Shown: one piece after another, positions 42,782 through 54,969 of the stretch
Position numbering within the stretch: position 1 is the first letter of the stretch
Layout: each line of letters starts with the position of its first letter
Assembly (NCBI RefSeq): GCF_963678635.1
Contig: NC_087070.1
Coordinates: forward strand, 29,550,048-29,614,047
Direction of reading: 5' to 3'
Length of the DNA stretch: 64,000 nt
Source: Symsagittifera roscoffensis
Lineage: Eukaryota > Xenacoelomorpha > Acoela > Convolutidae
Translations under genes and position numbers: made by a program
Notes under the pieces: model-generated
Seen by the model: only the letters and a program-made list of their open reading frames with translations
Database searches by the model: none
Told to the model about the DNA's origin: nothing

Positions 42782-44376
42782 CAGGTAAGTATGAATTATA
42801 CATATTACTAACTAATTAAAATATTAGAAACTCACCATTCTTTATCCATGTTTTCTTTAGAATTTTAGCCTTCATCCAACGATCATCTGAAAAATTCACA
42901 AAAGAAAAATAAAAAATAGCAAACTTCTTCAAAACTGTTTAAAACCCTATTAAATTTTTGCACCAACAATTAAATAAATATAATACCAATGCAGTAATTT
43001 TATTTATAAATTTTTCCCCCACAAGCAGTAAATCTAAAAATGATGAAAATTTGTAACTTAATTTTCCCCAACAACTAGCAGTAAAATTAAAAATTCTATG
43101 TAATAAATTGATAAAACGAAAATGCAGTACTAACCTTTTGATATTTCCATTCATTCGCACAAACATTCTATCCACACTCGCACAGCTCGCCCACGAAGAA
43201 TTGTTTAAAATAATGAATTTCAGTTTCAAGCTTTCACACTCGATAACTCTAACACAAGATAACACGTTTCAAACTTTCCTTTAACCCGGTTGGAAAGGAA
43301 TCATACACTAAACAACACTAACCAACGCAGCTTACTAAACACCACAAATCATAGAATAACAGCATGACTAAGAAAAGGAAACCAACGGTACCCAAACCGG
43401 ATTAACCCAGTTTAAAACTGGATAATTTATTCTTTTGAAGACTATTATAAAGTCTAAGAAAGAAATAATAAAACACAAAAAAGTCGAAAGACAAACCCAT
43501 ACCACAAACAATTTGATTTTTGAAAAAAGGACACAACCAACAAGACATAAGAAAAACCACAACAAACCCAACATAAAACGTTGTCACATAACAGGACCTC
43601 TCACAAAAACCGCATGCAATCATACTCCCACTCCTGGCCTAACCCACCAGGAAGGACGTCCTGAGCATGCTCTATAGCCGGCCTAACCCACCGCGCTACA
43701 TTCACGCTTTGTGACACACACTCCTATTTTTAATAAGAGCTACTCAAGGGTGAGTAACTCTTCAAAATAACTGAACTAAAACAAAAAGCTTTTGTGAAAA
43801 CAACTAACTAAAATCATAATTAAAAAATATTAAACTAATAAAAGTTTTATAAAATGTAAATTACATTATGCAATACATAGATCAGAATACAACACCAAGG
43901 ACGAACATCCAAAGACAAAACGACCCTACTACACTCGAGAAAGAATGGCCAACTACAATCAATATGCCACTCACAATCACAACTCAAAGGATTTAGAGTA
44001 CGACTTGACTTCGCAGAAAAGGACTTCATTGAACTAGACCAATGACCACCTCGATGTTCAAGTATACGTACAGATCCGAGTAACCAGGCATCCCCTCCAC
44101 GCAAAATCTCCACGCCATTCCCAGACAAGATCAAAACACAAAGAAGTTCTCATCAATGAAACAGAAAAACCTGACATAGCCAACCATTCTGAAATCAGAT
44201 TTGAGTTTGTTGCGAAAACCCAGTCGTTGTCATGAGATGACACAACGATCGAACCTGGAACTTCTCTAACAAGAGAACCCAGAAGAAATATGATGTTCGC
44301 CAAACACCAACGTCCATCATCCATCCTTTGAATTACAGAAAGACTATTCTAAAAAACTCTGTAAAACCCGGATGGG
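42782..44376 (+). other. E2 3' untranslated region
   Basis: Counterpart of 12,381-13,993. No sense ORF. Ends in CCCGGATGGG just before the LTR (short candidate polypurine tract). Confidence 0.6.
43636..43692 (+). promoter_or_regulatory. Conserved palindrome/direct-repeat element, E2
   Basis: GGCCTAACCCACC at 43,636-43,648 and 43,680-43,692 flanking GGACGTCC and GAGCATGCTC. Same as E1 13,082-13,139 in sense orientation. Confidence 0.5.
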
Positions 44377-44786
44377 TGGAACCTGATCTAAACTACATTT
44401 TATGATTGGATAAATTAGATATTTTACCAATGTAAAGTATTTAATATTAACCAATCATGATCCATCTGACTAACAATCCACTTATTTGTAAGTGCTGAAA
44501 TTACTTGTAATTTCAGCACCAGAGAGATTTGAATTTAACTTAGAAGTTAGTTGAACTCTCCCGAGTACTTCAGCAGCCGCAATAAACCAGTATACCCTAG
44601 ATCTATTGAGCCTAGCAGAGACTAGTTAAACAACCTGAGACTAGATAGTATAAGAGTAAGATTAGGATCGGTATTAGACTAAGAAGTTGCACGAATCTAT
44701 CCGGCCGAAAATAAGATAGCGTGACGAGCAGACGGTGTACCCTATCCGAAATTACTCTATGAGTTATACACTTCGGTCATAACTCA
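44377..44786 (+). repeat. E2 3' LTR (410 bp)
   Basis: Identical by eye to 32,657-33,066 over all 410 bases, including the 13-bp perfect inverted repeat at 44,492-44,519. Confidence 0.95.
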
Positions 44787-45608
44787 GAATGTTGAAAATC
44801 AATTACTGCAAATAATTGCAAGTAATTGCGATGCTTCATGATCCTGAGTTTATCGCTCAGGAAACGCCCTCTTCTGCCCAGAATGACTCGTTCAGTTTTA
44901 AAACCAGCTGCATCTCTAAATTTTGCGGCAACAGACTTTGCCGCAAATCGTTAAATGAATGTTCTGCACCTGAGAAAAATCTCTCGATCAGGTTAGCTAT
45001 GGGCAGAATTAACTTTGTATTGTTGAAACTGCTTTTAACAGTTTTTTGAGACATATCGAGTCTCTTCTCTTTTTGATAAGAGTCGTCTGTTTTGTAATGG
45101 TCTTCCTCAACGTCGGTTGGAACTGACTTCGTTCATTACACCTCACAATAAGGCTTTTTTTGGTTGATTGCAGTACATTTTTTTGGTTGTTTTGAACTTT
45201 CACGATAGCTTCCTCAAAACTCGGGCTGTGAACAAAATTCGCATCTGCTGAGAGATTTTTGCCAAGTTAATATCCTGGTGTTTTTCAAAAAGCTAAATCG
45301 AGTAACTCACGAACATCCCACATGTCGATCTTTTCCCGTTGTAGGGCTTTCGTGACCAAATTCAAAGAATTGAAAAGTTTTGTTGGATCCGTTATTTATA
45401 CATTCTCGGCAGCATTAGGAAAGTAATGGATTAGCCGCAGGTTCCCCGCAAATAATGCGTTGAGTAAGAATGGACGAAGAATCGGTTCGTTTAGAAGCTT
45501 TTTTTGAAAACCTGAAAAAATGCTCAAATGTCGCCCACGAAAACAAGCTCTGCAGAAAAAAACCTGAAACTGCGAACTACTTGTGTCTACTAGTGTGAAT
45601 GCAATTTA
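44787..45608 (-). mobile_element. hAT transposon remnant 2
   Basis: Continues the hAT sequence interrupted by E2 (left end 32,623-32,656). Minus-strand frame 44,857-45,054 encodes the same hAT dimerisation block (LPIANLIERFFSGAEHSF). Upstream parts are frameshifted, and a deletion near 45,478 removes sequence present in remnant 1. It diverges from remnant 1 after CTTGTGTCTA. Confidence 0.6.
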
Positions 45609-45677
45609 CGACTAACTGCAGTTTGATTAGAGCTGTTTCCCACTGAAGTTCGTTTTTATGTTATTCGATGAATTATT

Positions 45678-45772
45678 TTCAGCTACAAGCGTAAACACTG
45701 AAGCTGTATTGCTGACCTGCATTCTTATTTAAAAATTGAGTCGAAAGAAACTATCTTTTGGAATACAATTTC
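45678..45772. repeat. Direct repeat flanking the foldback/Polinton block, left
   Basis: About 95 bases from CAAGCGTAAACACTGAA to ATACAATTT resemble 61,776-61,870 in the same orientation, roughly 75% by eye. The two copies bracket the whole copy-B foldback plus Polinton block. Confidence 0.6.
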
Positions 45773-45981
45773 CGACAGAAGCAAACCGAGGCGCTTAAGA
45801 CCATCCAACGCCCCCCCCCCCCCCCTTCCCCCACCACATGACCCGATTGGCAAGACTTTATAGATTTTAAATAAGTATGTAACACTTTTTTTAGAGAACG
45901 ATTTCAGAGTTGGTCAAACTAAGCACTTGTCAAAAAACTAGCGTATTTAAAGGTAACATGACCATAGAGTTTTGTTTTAAA

Positions 45982-48900
45982 CGCCCGCATCCAAGTTTAG
46001 GCGTAAATAATTGATTATAACGGTTTATTATGATGCTTTTTTGACGATCTTAATTGATTATAATTACCAAATATAGGTGTTTACAGGATTTATAACTGAT
46101 TATAAGCGTGCTATTTTCCAAGAAATTAACATTCTTATAATCGATTAAAATTGATTATAGTTCTTACAAAAAACTTACAAGAAAAAATTATAATCGATTA
46201 TAATCCCTTATTTTGCCAAAATTTTGTCATCTCAAAACTATATTCGAATTATATCTTATGATTTATTATTTTTGTGTCAATAAGAAAATCTCTACAAGAG
46301 AGATCTCTTGAACACTTTGGTTCACCTGAACACAAAGTTTTACCTCGAAACAAAAGTTTCATAGAGATTCTTTCATATTAGTGGAAAGATTCCCGCGGTG
46401 GATGAAAAATAAATTTTCCGAATCATTCATGAAAATAAATCAATTTGCTGATGTTTTGGTGGTTTAAAAACTTAAAATATGCATCACAAAACAACTTTAA
46501 TGGTGAAGAAACTCCATCCAGTTTCAAGCGTTAATAATCGATTATACTATGATTTTAGTACCAGTCTTACTAAAATTGAGAACCAATCGATTTTAAATAA
46601 TTAGGCTCAAATTATAATTTTTTATAATCCATTAAAATCAATTACAATCGATTGTTTTGTTTTCGATACACTTATAATCAATTATAATTGATTATAATCT
46701 ATTGATTTTCTTCAAAATTCTAATTCATTAGTTTTGCACAAAAATCCATCATACTCGATTATAATTGATTATAATCCCTTTGTTTGTCCATTTTGTCTTC
46801 GAAGTTGCATCTTAACTGCCTATGTTTTATGCTTTTTATAGACGTTGGTTCCTATGAAAAATGAGAAAAATGTTTCTAAAAATTTCTAATCAATTCAAAT
46901 TTATAAGGTTTTATTTTTCGTTTCTTCCCCATTAGAAACCTTTTTCTCATTTTTCATAGGAACCAATGTCTACAAAAAGCATAAAATATAGGCAATTTAG
47001 ATGCAACTTTGAAGACAAAATGAACAAACAAAGGGATTGTAATCAATTATAATCGCTTATGATGGATTTTTGTGCAAAAATAATGAATTAGAAAATTGAA
47101 TAAAAATAATGGGTTAGAATCAATTATAATTGATAATAATTGTATCGAAAAATAAACTAATAAATAATTGATTATAGTTCTTACAAAAAACTTACAAGAA
47201 ACAATTATAATCGATTATAATCCCTTATTTTGCCAAAATTTTGTCATCTCAAAACTATATTCGAATTATATTTTATGATTTATTATTTTTGTGTCAATAA
47301 GAAAATCTCTACAAGAGAGATCTCTTGAACACTTTGGTTCACCTGAACACAAAGTTTTACCTCGAAACAAAAGTTTCATAGAGATTCTTTCATATTAGTG
47401 GAAAGGTTCCCGCGGTGGATGAAAATTAAATTTTCCGAATCATTCATGAAAATAAATCAACTTGCTGATGTTTTGGTGGTTTAAAAACTTAAAATATGCA
47501 TCACAAAACAACTTTAATGGTAAAGAAACTCCATCCAGTTTCAAGCGTTAATAATCGATTATACTATGATTTTAGTACCAGTCTTACTAAAATTGAGAAC
47601 CAATCGATTTTAAACAATTAGGCTCAAATTATTATTTTTTATAATCCATTAAAATCAACTACAATCGATTGTTTTGTTTTCGATACAATTATAATCAATT
47701 ATAATTGATTATAATCTATTGATTTTCTTCAAAATTCTAATTCATTAGTTTTGCACAAAAATCCATCATACTCGATTATAATTGATTATAATCCCTTTGT
47801 TTGTCCATTTTGTCTTCGAAGTTGCATCTTAACTGCCTATGTTTTATGCTTTTTATAGATGTTGGTTCCTATGAAAAATGAGAAAAATGTTTTTAAAAAT
47901 TTCCAATCAATTCAAATTTATAAGGTTTTATTTTTCGTTTCTTCCCCATTAGAAACCTTTTTCTCATTTTTCATAGGAACCAATGTCTACAAAAAGCATA
48001 AAATATAGGCAATTTAGATGCAACTTTGAAGACAAAATGAACAAACAAAGGGATTGTAATCAATTATAATCGCTTATGATGGATTTTTGTGCAAAACTAA
48101 TGAATTAGAAAATTGAATAAAAATAATGGGTTAGAATCAATTATAATTGATAATAATTGTATCGAAAAATAAACTAATAAATAATTGATTATAGTTCTTA
48201 CAAAAAACTTACAAGAAACAATTATAATCGATTATAATCCCTTATTTTGACAAAACTTTGTCATCTCAAAACTATATTCGAATTATATCTTATGATTTAT
48301 TATTTTTGTGTCAATAAGAAAATCTCTACAAGAGAGATCTCTCGAACACTTTGGTTCATCTGAACACAAAGTTTTATCTCGAAACAAAAGTTTCATAGAG
48401 ATTCTTTCATATTAGTGGAAAGATTCCCGCGGTAGATGAAAAATAAATTTTCCGAATCATTCATGAAAATAAATCAATTTTCTGATGTTTTGGTGGTTTA
48501 AAAACTTAAAATATGCATCACAAAACAACTTTGATGGTGAAGAAACTCCATCCAGTTTCAAGCGTTAATAATCGATTATACTATGATTTTAGTACCAGTC
48601 TTACTAAAATTGAGAACCAATCGATTTTAAACAATTAGGCTCAAAATATAATTTTTTATAATCCATTAAAATCAATTACAATCGATTGTTTTGTTTTCGA
48701 TACAATTCTAATCAATTAAAATTGATTATAATCTATTACTTCTCTTCAGAATTCTTATTCATTAGTTTTGCACAAAACTCCATCATAATCGATTATAATT
48801 TATTATAATCCCTTTGTTTGTCCATTTTGTCTTCAAAGTTGCATCTAAGCTGCCTATGTTTTATGCTTTTTATAGACGTTGGTTCCTATGAAAAATGAGA

Positions 48901-49370
48901 AAAATGTTTTTAAAAATTTCCAATCAATTCAAATTTATAAGGTTTTATTTTTCGTTTCTTCCCCATTAGAAACCTTTTTCTCATTTTTCATAGGAACCAA
49001 TGTCTACAAAAAGCATAAAATATAGGCAATTTAGATGCAACTTTGAAGACAAAATGGACAAACAAAGGGATTATAATCAATTATAATCGAGTATGATGGA
49101 TTTTTGTGCAAAACTAATGAATTAGAAAATTGAATAAAAATAATGGGTTGTAATCAATTATAATTGATAATAATTGTATCAAAAAATAAACTAATAAATA
49201 ATTTATTGTAATTGATTATAATGGATTACAAATAATTATAATATGATCCTAAAAAGAGAAATTACAATCGACTATTAATTGTTTAACATCGATTGTTTCT
49301 CAATTTTAGTAGGACTGTTACTAAAATCACAGTATAATCGATTATTAACATTTGAAACTGGATGCGGGTG
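45982..49370. repeat. Foldback-like inverted-repeat element, copy B
   Basis: Same inverted ends as copy A (CGCCCGCATCC at 45,982; GGATGCGGGTGGG near 49,360). About 1 kb longer because of one more internal unit. No ORF. Dozens of GATTATAATC-type decamers. Confidence 0.7.
46163..49215. repeat. Tandem repeat, about 1,018-bp unit, three copies
   Basis: TTACAAAAAACTTACAAG starts at 46,163, 47,181 and 48,198, periods of 1,018 and 1,017 bases. Copy A has two units with period 1,019. Confidence 0.88.
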
Positions 49371-49737
49371 GGATCAGCTTTGTATTACTTTCAATTATTG
49401 TTTTATAGCCAGTGCTTAGATTGTTCAATTAGTGAGAACCCATAATCTAGTGCATCATTAGATTATAAAGCACACGTGTTCATTATGGTTCCGTGCCTTT
49501 TTTGAAAAAAAATGCAACATTTGAAACGCAAGTCCAATATTTAAATATTGCACTAGTGTTTCATTTGTTGCACTTATTTTTCAAAAGGTAATTGAAATAC
49601 TAAAGCAGTATGTAGGAGATAAGCAACAGCTATATAATGCATCGAGAAACTTGGTGAATAAATCAAGACACGCAAGTAGTATAGATATACGACACTGGGA
49701 TCGGGGCGGTGACCCCGACAGAGATCATTGCTTATAG

Positions 49738-50135
49738 ATGATCCCTAATGATCCCCGTGTAAAATATTGATCCCTAATGATCCCTGTGTAAATTATTTAT
49801 ACCTAATGAACCCTATGTATAGTTTTATACTTAGCGATCCTTATGTGAAAATTGTGTTGGTTAAAAACAAAATCGTTCTATGCATTGAGGCAATATATTT
49901 TTTTCGCTACTAGATAGGCAAGCTATGTTGTATTTCAAATGAACTAAAATTGTGCAATGCGTTTTGCTGTTGAAGGTCTTTGCGACTTGGTCTTTAATGT
50001 TTCTACAAACTCTATCGTCTTCGTGAAAATAGTTATGAAATGAAATGGTTGAAATATACACACAATCTTCTTAAACAAGTGTAGTTTAGAGGCACCAAAA
50101 CCAGTTTGGGTTCAATTCCAATATGAAAATTCTCA
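49738..50135. repeat. Polinton left terminal inverted repeat, copy B
   Basis: Inverted match to 61,316-61,692, the same sequence as 2,986-3,380. Confidence 0.85.
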
Positions 50136-50257
50136 AAACCACTCCAGATAAAAAAGTGTAACACAAAACCAAAAGTGGATTGAAAGTAGCCCGCCATTAC
50201 CCAACTGTAAAAAAAAACGTAGAAGTCAAGTATAATTTAAAACACTGATTCACAACA

Positions 50258-51303
50258 TTAAATTTTGTTTTTAACTTGAATCAAACACACAAATTTAGAG
50301 TTTTTTAAATTTATTTTGCGTCTCTTTGACGGCGGTGCTGAATCTTCAACTGCTTCGCGGTCGCGGTACCATTCATCATCCGAAGACGAAAAAAAAGTGA
50401 CTGCATTTGTATCAACCAAACCATCATTTTCGATAGTGTTCTCAGCAATTTCCGTGACACGAACTCTACCTGGATCTGGAGCTTCATAGCTGGTGACACT
50501 ATTTAACAGGTCTCTCAACGATCGGATAGGTTGAGTGTTCAACACGAAAAGCTATCTCTGACCCGTAATTCGTATCTTGCGTTAAAAGTTTTTCCTGGTC
50601 TAAGTTCTCCGGATCCCAGTCGACTATCTTATTTTTTTCCTCAAAAAATTTCAGCCAAACGTCTATATCTTCTCCTTCGTGTTGACTGGTGCTAATTGTT
50701 TCACTCATGTTCCTTTCATTATCATCATTGTAACTGTAACCATCATCATCATGATTGCTATCGGTATCATCAGGAAAGATAGAATCATTCATGCTTCTAT
50801 AGTGACCGTATGGCAATGTGGAGATACTATCGCTTGTCATCATAGACTGACGAAGCAATTTTATTTGCTCGAACAGTGTTCAGAACATGCCTCTCGGAGA
50901 TGATGCGAGTATTTTCGGCTCGTACAAGGTTTCCAGAGATGAGAGTTTCGATGTATTCATGAGTTAGCAACCGTTGAGTCACCAAAAGTTTCAAAGTTAA
51001 GTAAGATCCAAATACTCCTGAGCTTTTTCAAGTGCTGTTAGCTTTCGCTTTTTTTGGCCCTAGACAAAGAGAAGGAGTCAAGTTTTCCATGTGATTACTC
51101 ACTGTTGCTACCGGGGTGTGCGTTGGAGTTGAACAACCTGGTTCATCAAGCCATGGTGACACTGTAGAGGAAGGATTCGGGGTACATAATAATGGTGACT
51201 CAACATGCCCCATTCCCCATAAACGGTCAGAAACTTCAATTTCAGCAAAGTATTGTAACTGATTTTTATACATCTGAGTAACATAACAATCGTATTTAAA
51301 CAA
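50258..51303 (-). pseudogene. Broken Polinton accessory gene, unknown (copy B)
   Basis: Frames at 51,028-51,303, 50,499-50,858 and 50,258-50,545 on the minus strand belong to one gene. The 119-codon middle frame has a Tyr/Asp/Asn-rich acidic stretch (DDTDSNHDDDGYSYNDDNER) and DVWLKFFEEKNKIVDWDPEN. A two-base loss near 50,545 shifts the frame into the last part, which ends with the acidic-plus-SKRRK tail. Copy A has a different lesion. No family recognised; an acidic nuclear regulatory protein is one possibility. Confidence 0.55.
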
Positions 51304-52135
51304 ACAGTTTTCTACTGATTTTGTTTAAATTGAAAAATCAATCTGAAATGCAAGAGGTTCGCCAGGGCCGTTTATTATCCAAAATTTGTGAGATAACTCA
51401 AATATTTGATATTGACTTTTTAGTTTTCTTTTGTCATCTTTAAGGTTAATTTTGAATGAACAGTTTCATAAAAAATGGTTCTTTCGTGATTAAAAAATCC
51501 GGCAAAATTATAGCACGGCATTTTTGAAGAACCTTCACAAGAAAATAACAAACGTACCGAGGAAAGAAAAGAAATTGAAAAGAATTGGGAAAACTCCTCA
51601 AGAGAATAAAATAGAGATTGGCGTTCTAAAATTAGAAAAATTAGGACCTCCTAATTTGTCTCTTATCAGTTTACTAAAGGAGGGCGTGTAAGTTATTGGT
51701 GTTGCTTTGCACGGTTTTCTATGTATATCTTTTTTGAACATATTCAAACAAATAGCTTGTATAATATCTTTGAATATTGCGATTTAGGAAGCCCATTAAA
51801 TTTCTTATCATTTGCACATGCTCAAAATATTGATCCATTTGAAACAAATTGCAAACGAAAACATTTGCGAAATAAGGTACATGTGTGCTTATGTTGAAAT
51901 AGATGCTTATGTCTTTTGCAAACCTGTACAATCAATTGAACCATTTCTTACTATTCAATTTTGAAATCAAGTTACTTTGAAAACTTACTCGTTACAAGGA
52001 ATGAAACGAGAACGAACACCACAGCAATTGCAGATAAAGAATTTGGCGGTTGCTATTTCGATTTTTCGGAAAACATTAAAAGATTAGTGTGTGCTACATT
52101 GAAAAAAAAATGACCAAACTGGTACATATGTATTT
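51304..52135. other. Intergenic stretch in Polinton B
   Basis: About 830 bases; no confident gene. Short opposing frames near 51,719-51,931 are conserved in both copies but unrecognised. Confidence 0.4.
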
Positions 52136-52363
52136 TTGAAAGTTTTCAAAAAATCAACTGAAGACGTTGAACTAGAATGTGTACAACGATTTTCCTTAAA
52201 CAGCGAAGAATTTTCAAAATTACTAAAATCGGGAAAATCAATCCGAGCGCAAACGAGTGAAACTTCTCATACTGTTGAAAATAAAGACAAACTAAAGTCT
52301 TATGATAAACGTGCCAGGAAATCTCAACTTTCTTCAAATACAAACGATTTCAAGCGCGATTAG
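52136..52363 (+). pseudogene. Small conserved Polinton ORF, unknown (copy B)
   Basis: 75 codons, the same as 5,383-5,610 with a handful of amino-acid changes and the same stop. Lys/Ser/Glu-rich. No ATG. Confidence 0.4.
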
Positions 52364-52383
52364 AATTAATATTTCGTCTCAAA

Positions 52384-52889
52384 ATGTTCGAAGCTGTGTT
52401 ATTTGATTATTTCAAAAAATTTCAACCAAATTTTAAATTTGTTATTACTAAAAAAGGTCCTATTTTATCTATTTTCAAACATAATTTTCATGTAGCCACT
52501 TCAAAACTGAGTATTGCCTTTTTTCAGTTGAATTTGAAAAAATTCTATTGCCATATTTCGATTCAAGCCGATTCAGAGGAGCAATTAAACCACAATTTTT
52601 TCCTCCCCAAAAATATTTTCAGTGGTCTTTGCATTTTCACTTGCTTCAAATATTTAGTTCCCCTGCTAAATATGTCAAAGGAAACGGTGATTTATTTGAC
52701 AAACGTAAACTAGATTTCACTTATTCATCACAACCTGTTGCAGCCGGTCTCCATTTGTTAGATTTCACTGCCATCAAAAAACATTTACCAAATTTATTGC
52801 TTTCTGCATTGTCATCGAACAAACAAACTTCACCAAATCAAAACTGCTTCGAAGAAACACACAGAAAGCAGGCACGTTCAAACAGATGA
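52384..52889 (+). pseudogene. Broken Polinton accessory gene, unknown (copy B)
   Basis: A real ATG at 52,384 opens a 109-codon frame (MFEAVLFDYFKKFQPNF start). The frame at 52,548-52,889 carries the second half with KYVKGNGDLFDKRKLDF. A shift around 52,650 separates them. Same order as copy A. Confidence 0.45.
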
Positions 52890-53058
52890 GATGGATACAG
52901 ATACGATAAAGAAATTTGAAAGATTAAATAATGGACCCCATTCTGCCGCATTTTGTAAAATAATGGATATTTTGACAAGTGAATATGGAAATTTTGATGT
53001 AGATAATCATGTTTTATTAGTTAAATATATTGTTGAAGAGAAAATTAAGTTTTATTGA
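52890..53058 (+). CDS. Small Polinton ORF, 56 codons
   Basis: ATG near 52,891 starts MDTDTIKKFERLNNGPHSAA and the frame runs to a TGA at about 53,058. Mixed charged and hydrophobic with no membrane span. Copy A has a one-base deletion within it. It may be the start of a longer gene whose 3' part is decayed (53,060-53,500). Unknown function. Confidence 0.4.
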
Positions 53059-53197
53059 TACTTTTCTCTAAACCTCTTTTTTATGCTGAGTTTGGTAGAC
53101 ATATTTTTAACTTTCGGATCGAAACTTCATGATATTTTCATTGATATAAAAACGCAGCATCCAGATAAATCAATCAGAATTCAGTATTTTTAGCCCC

Positions 53198-53508
53198 TTG
53201 TTTGTATTTGGATGCTGCTATATTTTCGGTTTTGTTTTGAAAAACAGACCTTATGGTGGTTTAATTGGAATAGACAGTTCGTCGCTCGACAGACACTTGA
53301 AACAATTCAAATTTCTTAGATAACTTGTTATATTGCATGACTCAGCAGGATATTTACAAGAAAAAAATACCGGACCTGAGTACACACATGTTCTGCCTTG
53401 TCCAATAACAAACTGTTACCTAGGTCACGTGACAGGTATTGCGTTTCAAAGTGTGTTCAAAGGTTTTGTTACAGCATTCAAAGCGTTTTTTCTTCTGTTG
53501 GAATGTTG
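53198..53508 (+). pseudogene. Polinton accessory fragment with stop (copy B)
   Basis: Matches 6,443-6,754, but a TAA replaces the Glu codon after FLR (53,321). Otherwise RPYGGLIGID and the hydrophobic C-terminus are retained. Confidence 0.4.
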
Positions 53509-53617
53509 AGTGAAATTCATGTTAACCCAAAGAAAGAAAACTAAAAATTTGTTATTCAACCGTTTCACCATTATTTTAGATATTGAATGATTTACATGAA
53601 GTTTAAAAACCTTTCCT

Positions 53618-54113
53618 CATTAGGGAACTTTCCGTTTGCTCTGCTGATACTTTTGATACAACTCATATTCTACCACCAGTTTCATTCAACAATTTATCAA
53701 AAGAAGAGAAAAAGCTTACAATTGGGTATCTAAAGTTCTGCACGGGATTCGTTGGGACGAATGTGAATACCCTTACTCTTATTTGGATCAAATTCGTGAC
53801 AGCATTCGTTTGCGGCGGAACCCAAACTCCCCTTTTTTGGCTAAAGGTACAAAAAAAATCTGTTTTATTAGCTGAAAACTTGAAACTACCCGTGACAAAT
53901 TTGGAAGATGTTGGCTGCCCAAAGATTGAACAGTTATTGAGTCAAGAAAAACATTTTTGCAAACGACATTCTTATTTACTTCCCTCGCATCAATTGTTAA
54001 AACATTATACAAGTAGAAAATTCAAAGTTTTTTTCGATTGGATACAAAATGAACTGTCCAATGATGCGAACGATCTTCTCTCCAAATTTGGTGGTTTACG
54101 CTTCGATGACTAA
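53618..54113 (+). pseudogene. Cys/His-containing accessory protein (copy B)
   Basis: Same protein as 6,848-7,355. One base is added at 53,790 and one A lost near 53,712. NLEDVGCPKI, HFCKRHSY and FFDWIQNEL are intact. Function unknown. Confidence 0.5.
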
Positions 54114-54379
54114 TTAGAGTCCTGAAAACAATTTAACACCAAGAGTTAAAGCAACCAAGAGTTAAAGCAACTCTTACTTGGACAGGCATATTAGATTGTC
54201 GAGGAAAACCTCTCAGGCAAAAACGCGAGCAATTACACTGAGCAATATCGAAATCGATAATTTACGGAAAATCTTTACAGTTCGTGACTACTTTCACCTG
54301 CACACTGTCCAGACTCCAAGAATTTCGACAGTCAAATTAGTTGTTCAACCTTAACCTGTAAGGGCTGCAACCTAAGCTG

Positions 54380-54597
54380 GGAGAGAGAAGAAAAATCCAT
54401 TTGCATGCCCAACAGCAGAACTGTACGAATTAGTCAGAACTGATTACGTTGAAGAAATACATTTAACTCGAGCCACCATCAGAGTTCCTGCTCATTTTGC
54501 TGTAAAATTCCAATTTTATTGTAATCATGAAAAGTTGAAAAGTTATGAACTCTTCTTTGTTGAACAAGGAGTTGATTTGCCTGTTGAACTGAAATAA
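54380..54597 (+). pseudogene. Polinton accessory fragment (copy B)
   Basis: Counterpart of 7,615-7,838, ending at TAA 54,595-54,597. Motifs YELVRTDYVEEIHL and PAHFAVKF. Confidence 0.4.
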
Positions 54598-54969
54598 ATA
54601 AGCACACATACACCAAACTTTGTGAATATTATTAATTATATTTACTGATTGCTTTCATTTTTAATTGATTTTGTGTGATTACTAGTTGATAACATGTCGT
54701 GTTTCAAATTTTTGAAAATTCAAAAAAGTTTTGCCAAAATAAAAAGCACAAGCTGTGAATTTACCAGATGAGAATTTACCAAAAGGGTTATTAGAAGAAA
54801 TCAGAACCGGAAACGTAGAAAAAATGTTCGGATACATATGACAGACAAAACATAGCAAGAAATATAATCAAATACAAACCAACCGGTCAGAGAGAAAAAA
54901 AGGCAATCTGTATGCAGTTCTAACTATCAACCTTGATACATATAAGCAAAAAAGTCTTCTAGTAAACAC

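Larger units (their letters stand above)
32657..44786 (+). mobile_element. E2: deleted, defective copy of the E1 family
   Basis: 12,130 bp on the plus strand with 410-bp LTRs identical to each other by eye. Inserted in hAT remnant 2: left flank GAAA (32,653-32,656) versus right flank GAAT (44,787-44,790), a 4-bp target duplication with one mismatch; the uninterrupted site is visible near 10,090. Internally: frameshift in the basic ORF, a tandem duplication of about 1 kb in gag, nonsense codons, a YLDD to YLAD change in reverse transcriptase, and a deletion from the integrase zinc domain to the last 80 codons of the 554-aa ORF. Cannot move by itself. Confidence 0.92.

Noticed and set aside
46163..49215. 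Regularly spaced repeats considered as a CRISPR-like array
   Set aside because: Units are a kilobase long, palindromic and homogeneous without unique spacers, in a eukaryotic context.
52146..52343. 65-codon minus-strand frame conserved in both Polinton copies
   Set aside because: It lies opposite the better plus-strand frame of 75 codons; the two copies are nearly identical overall, so conservation carries little weight.
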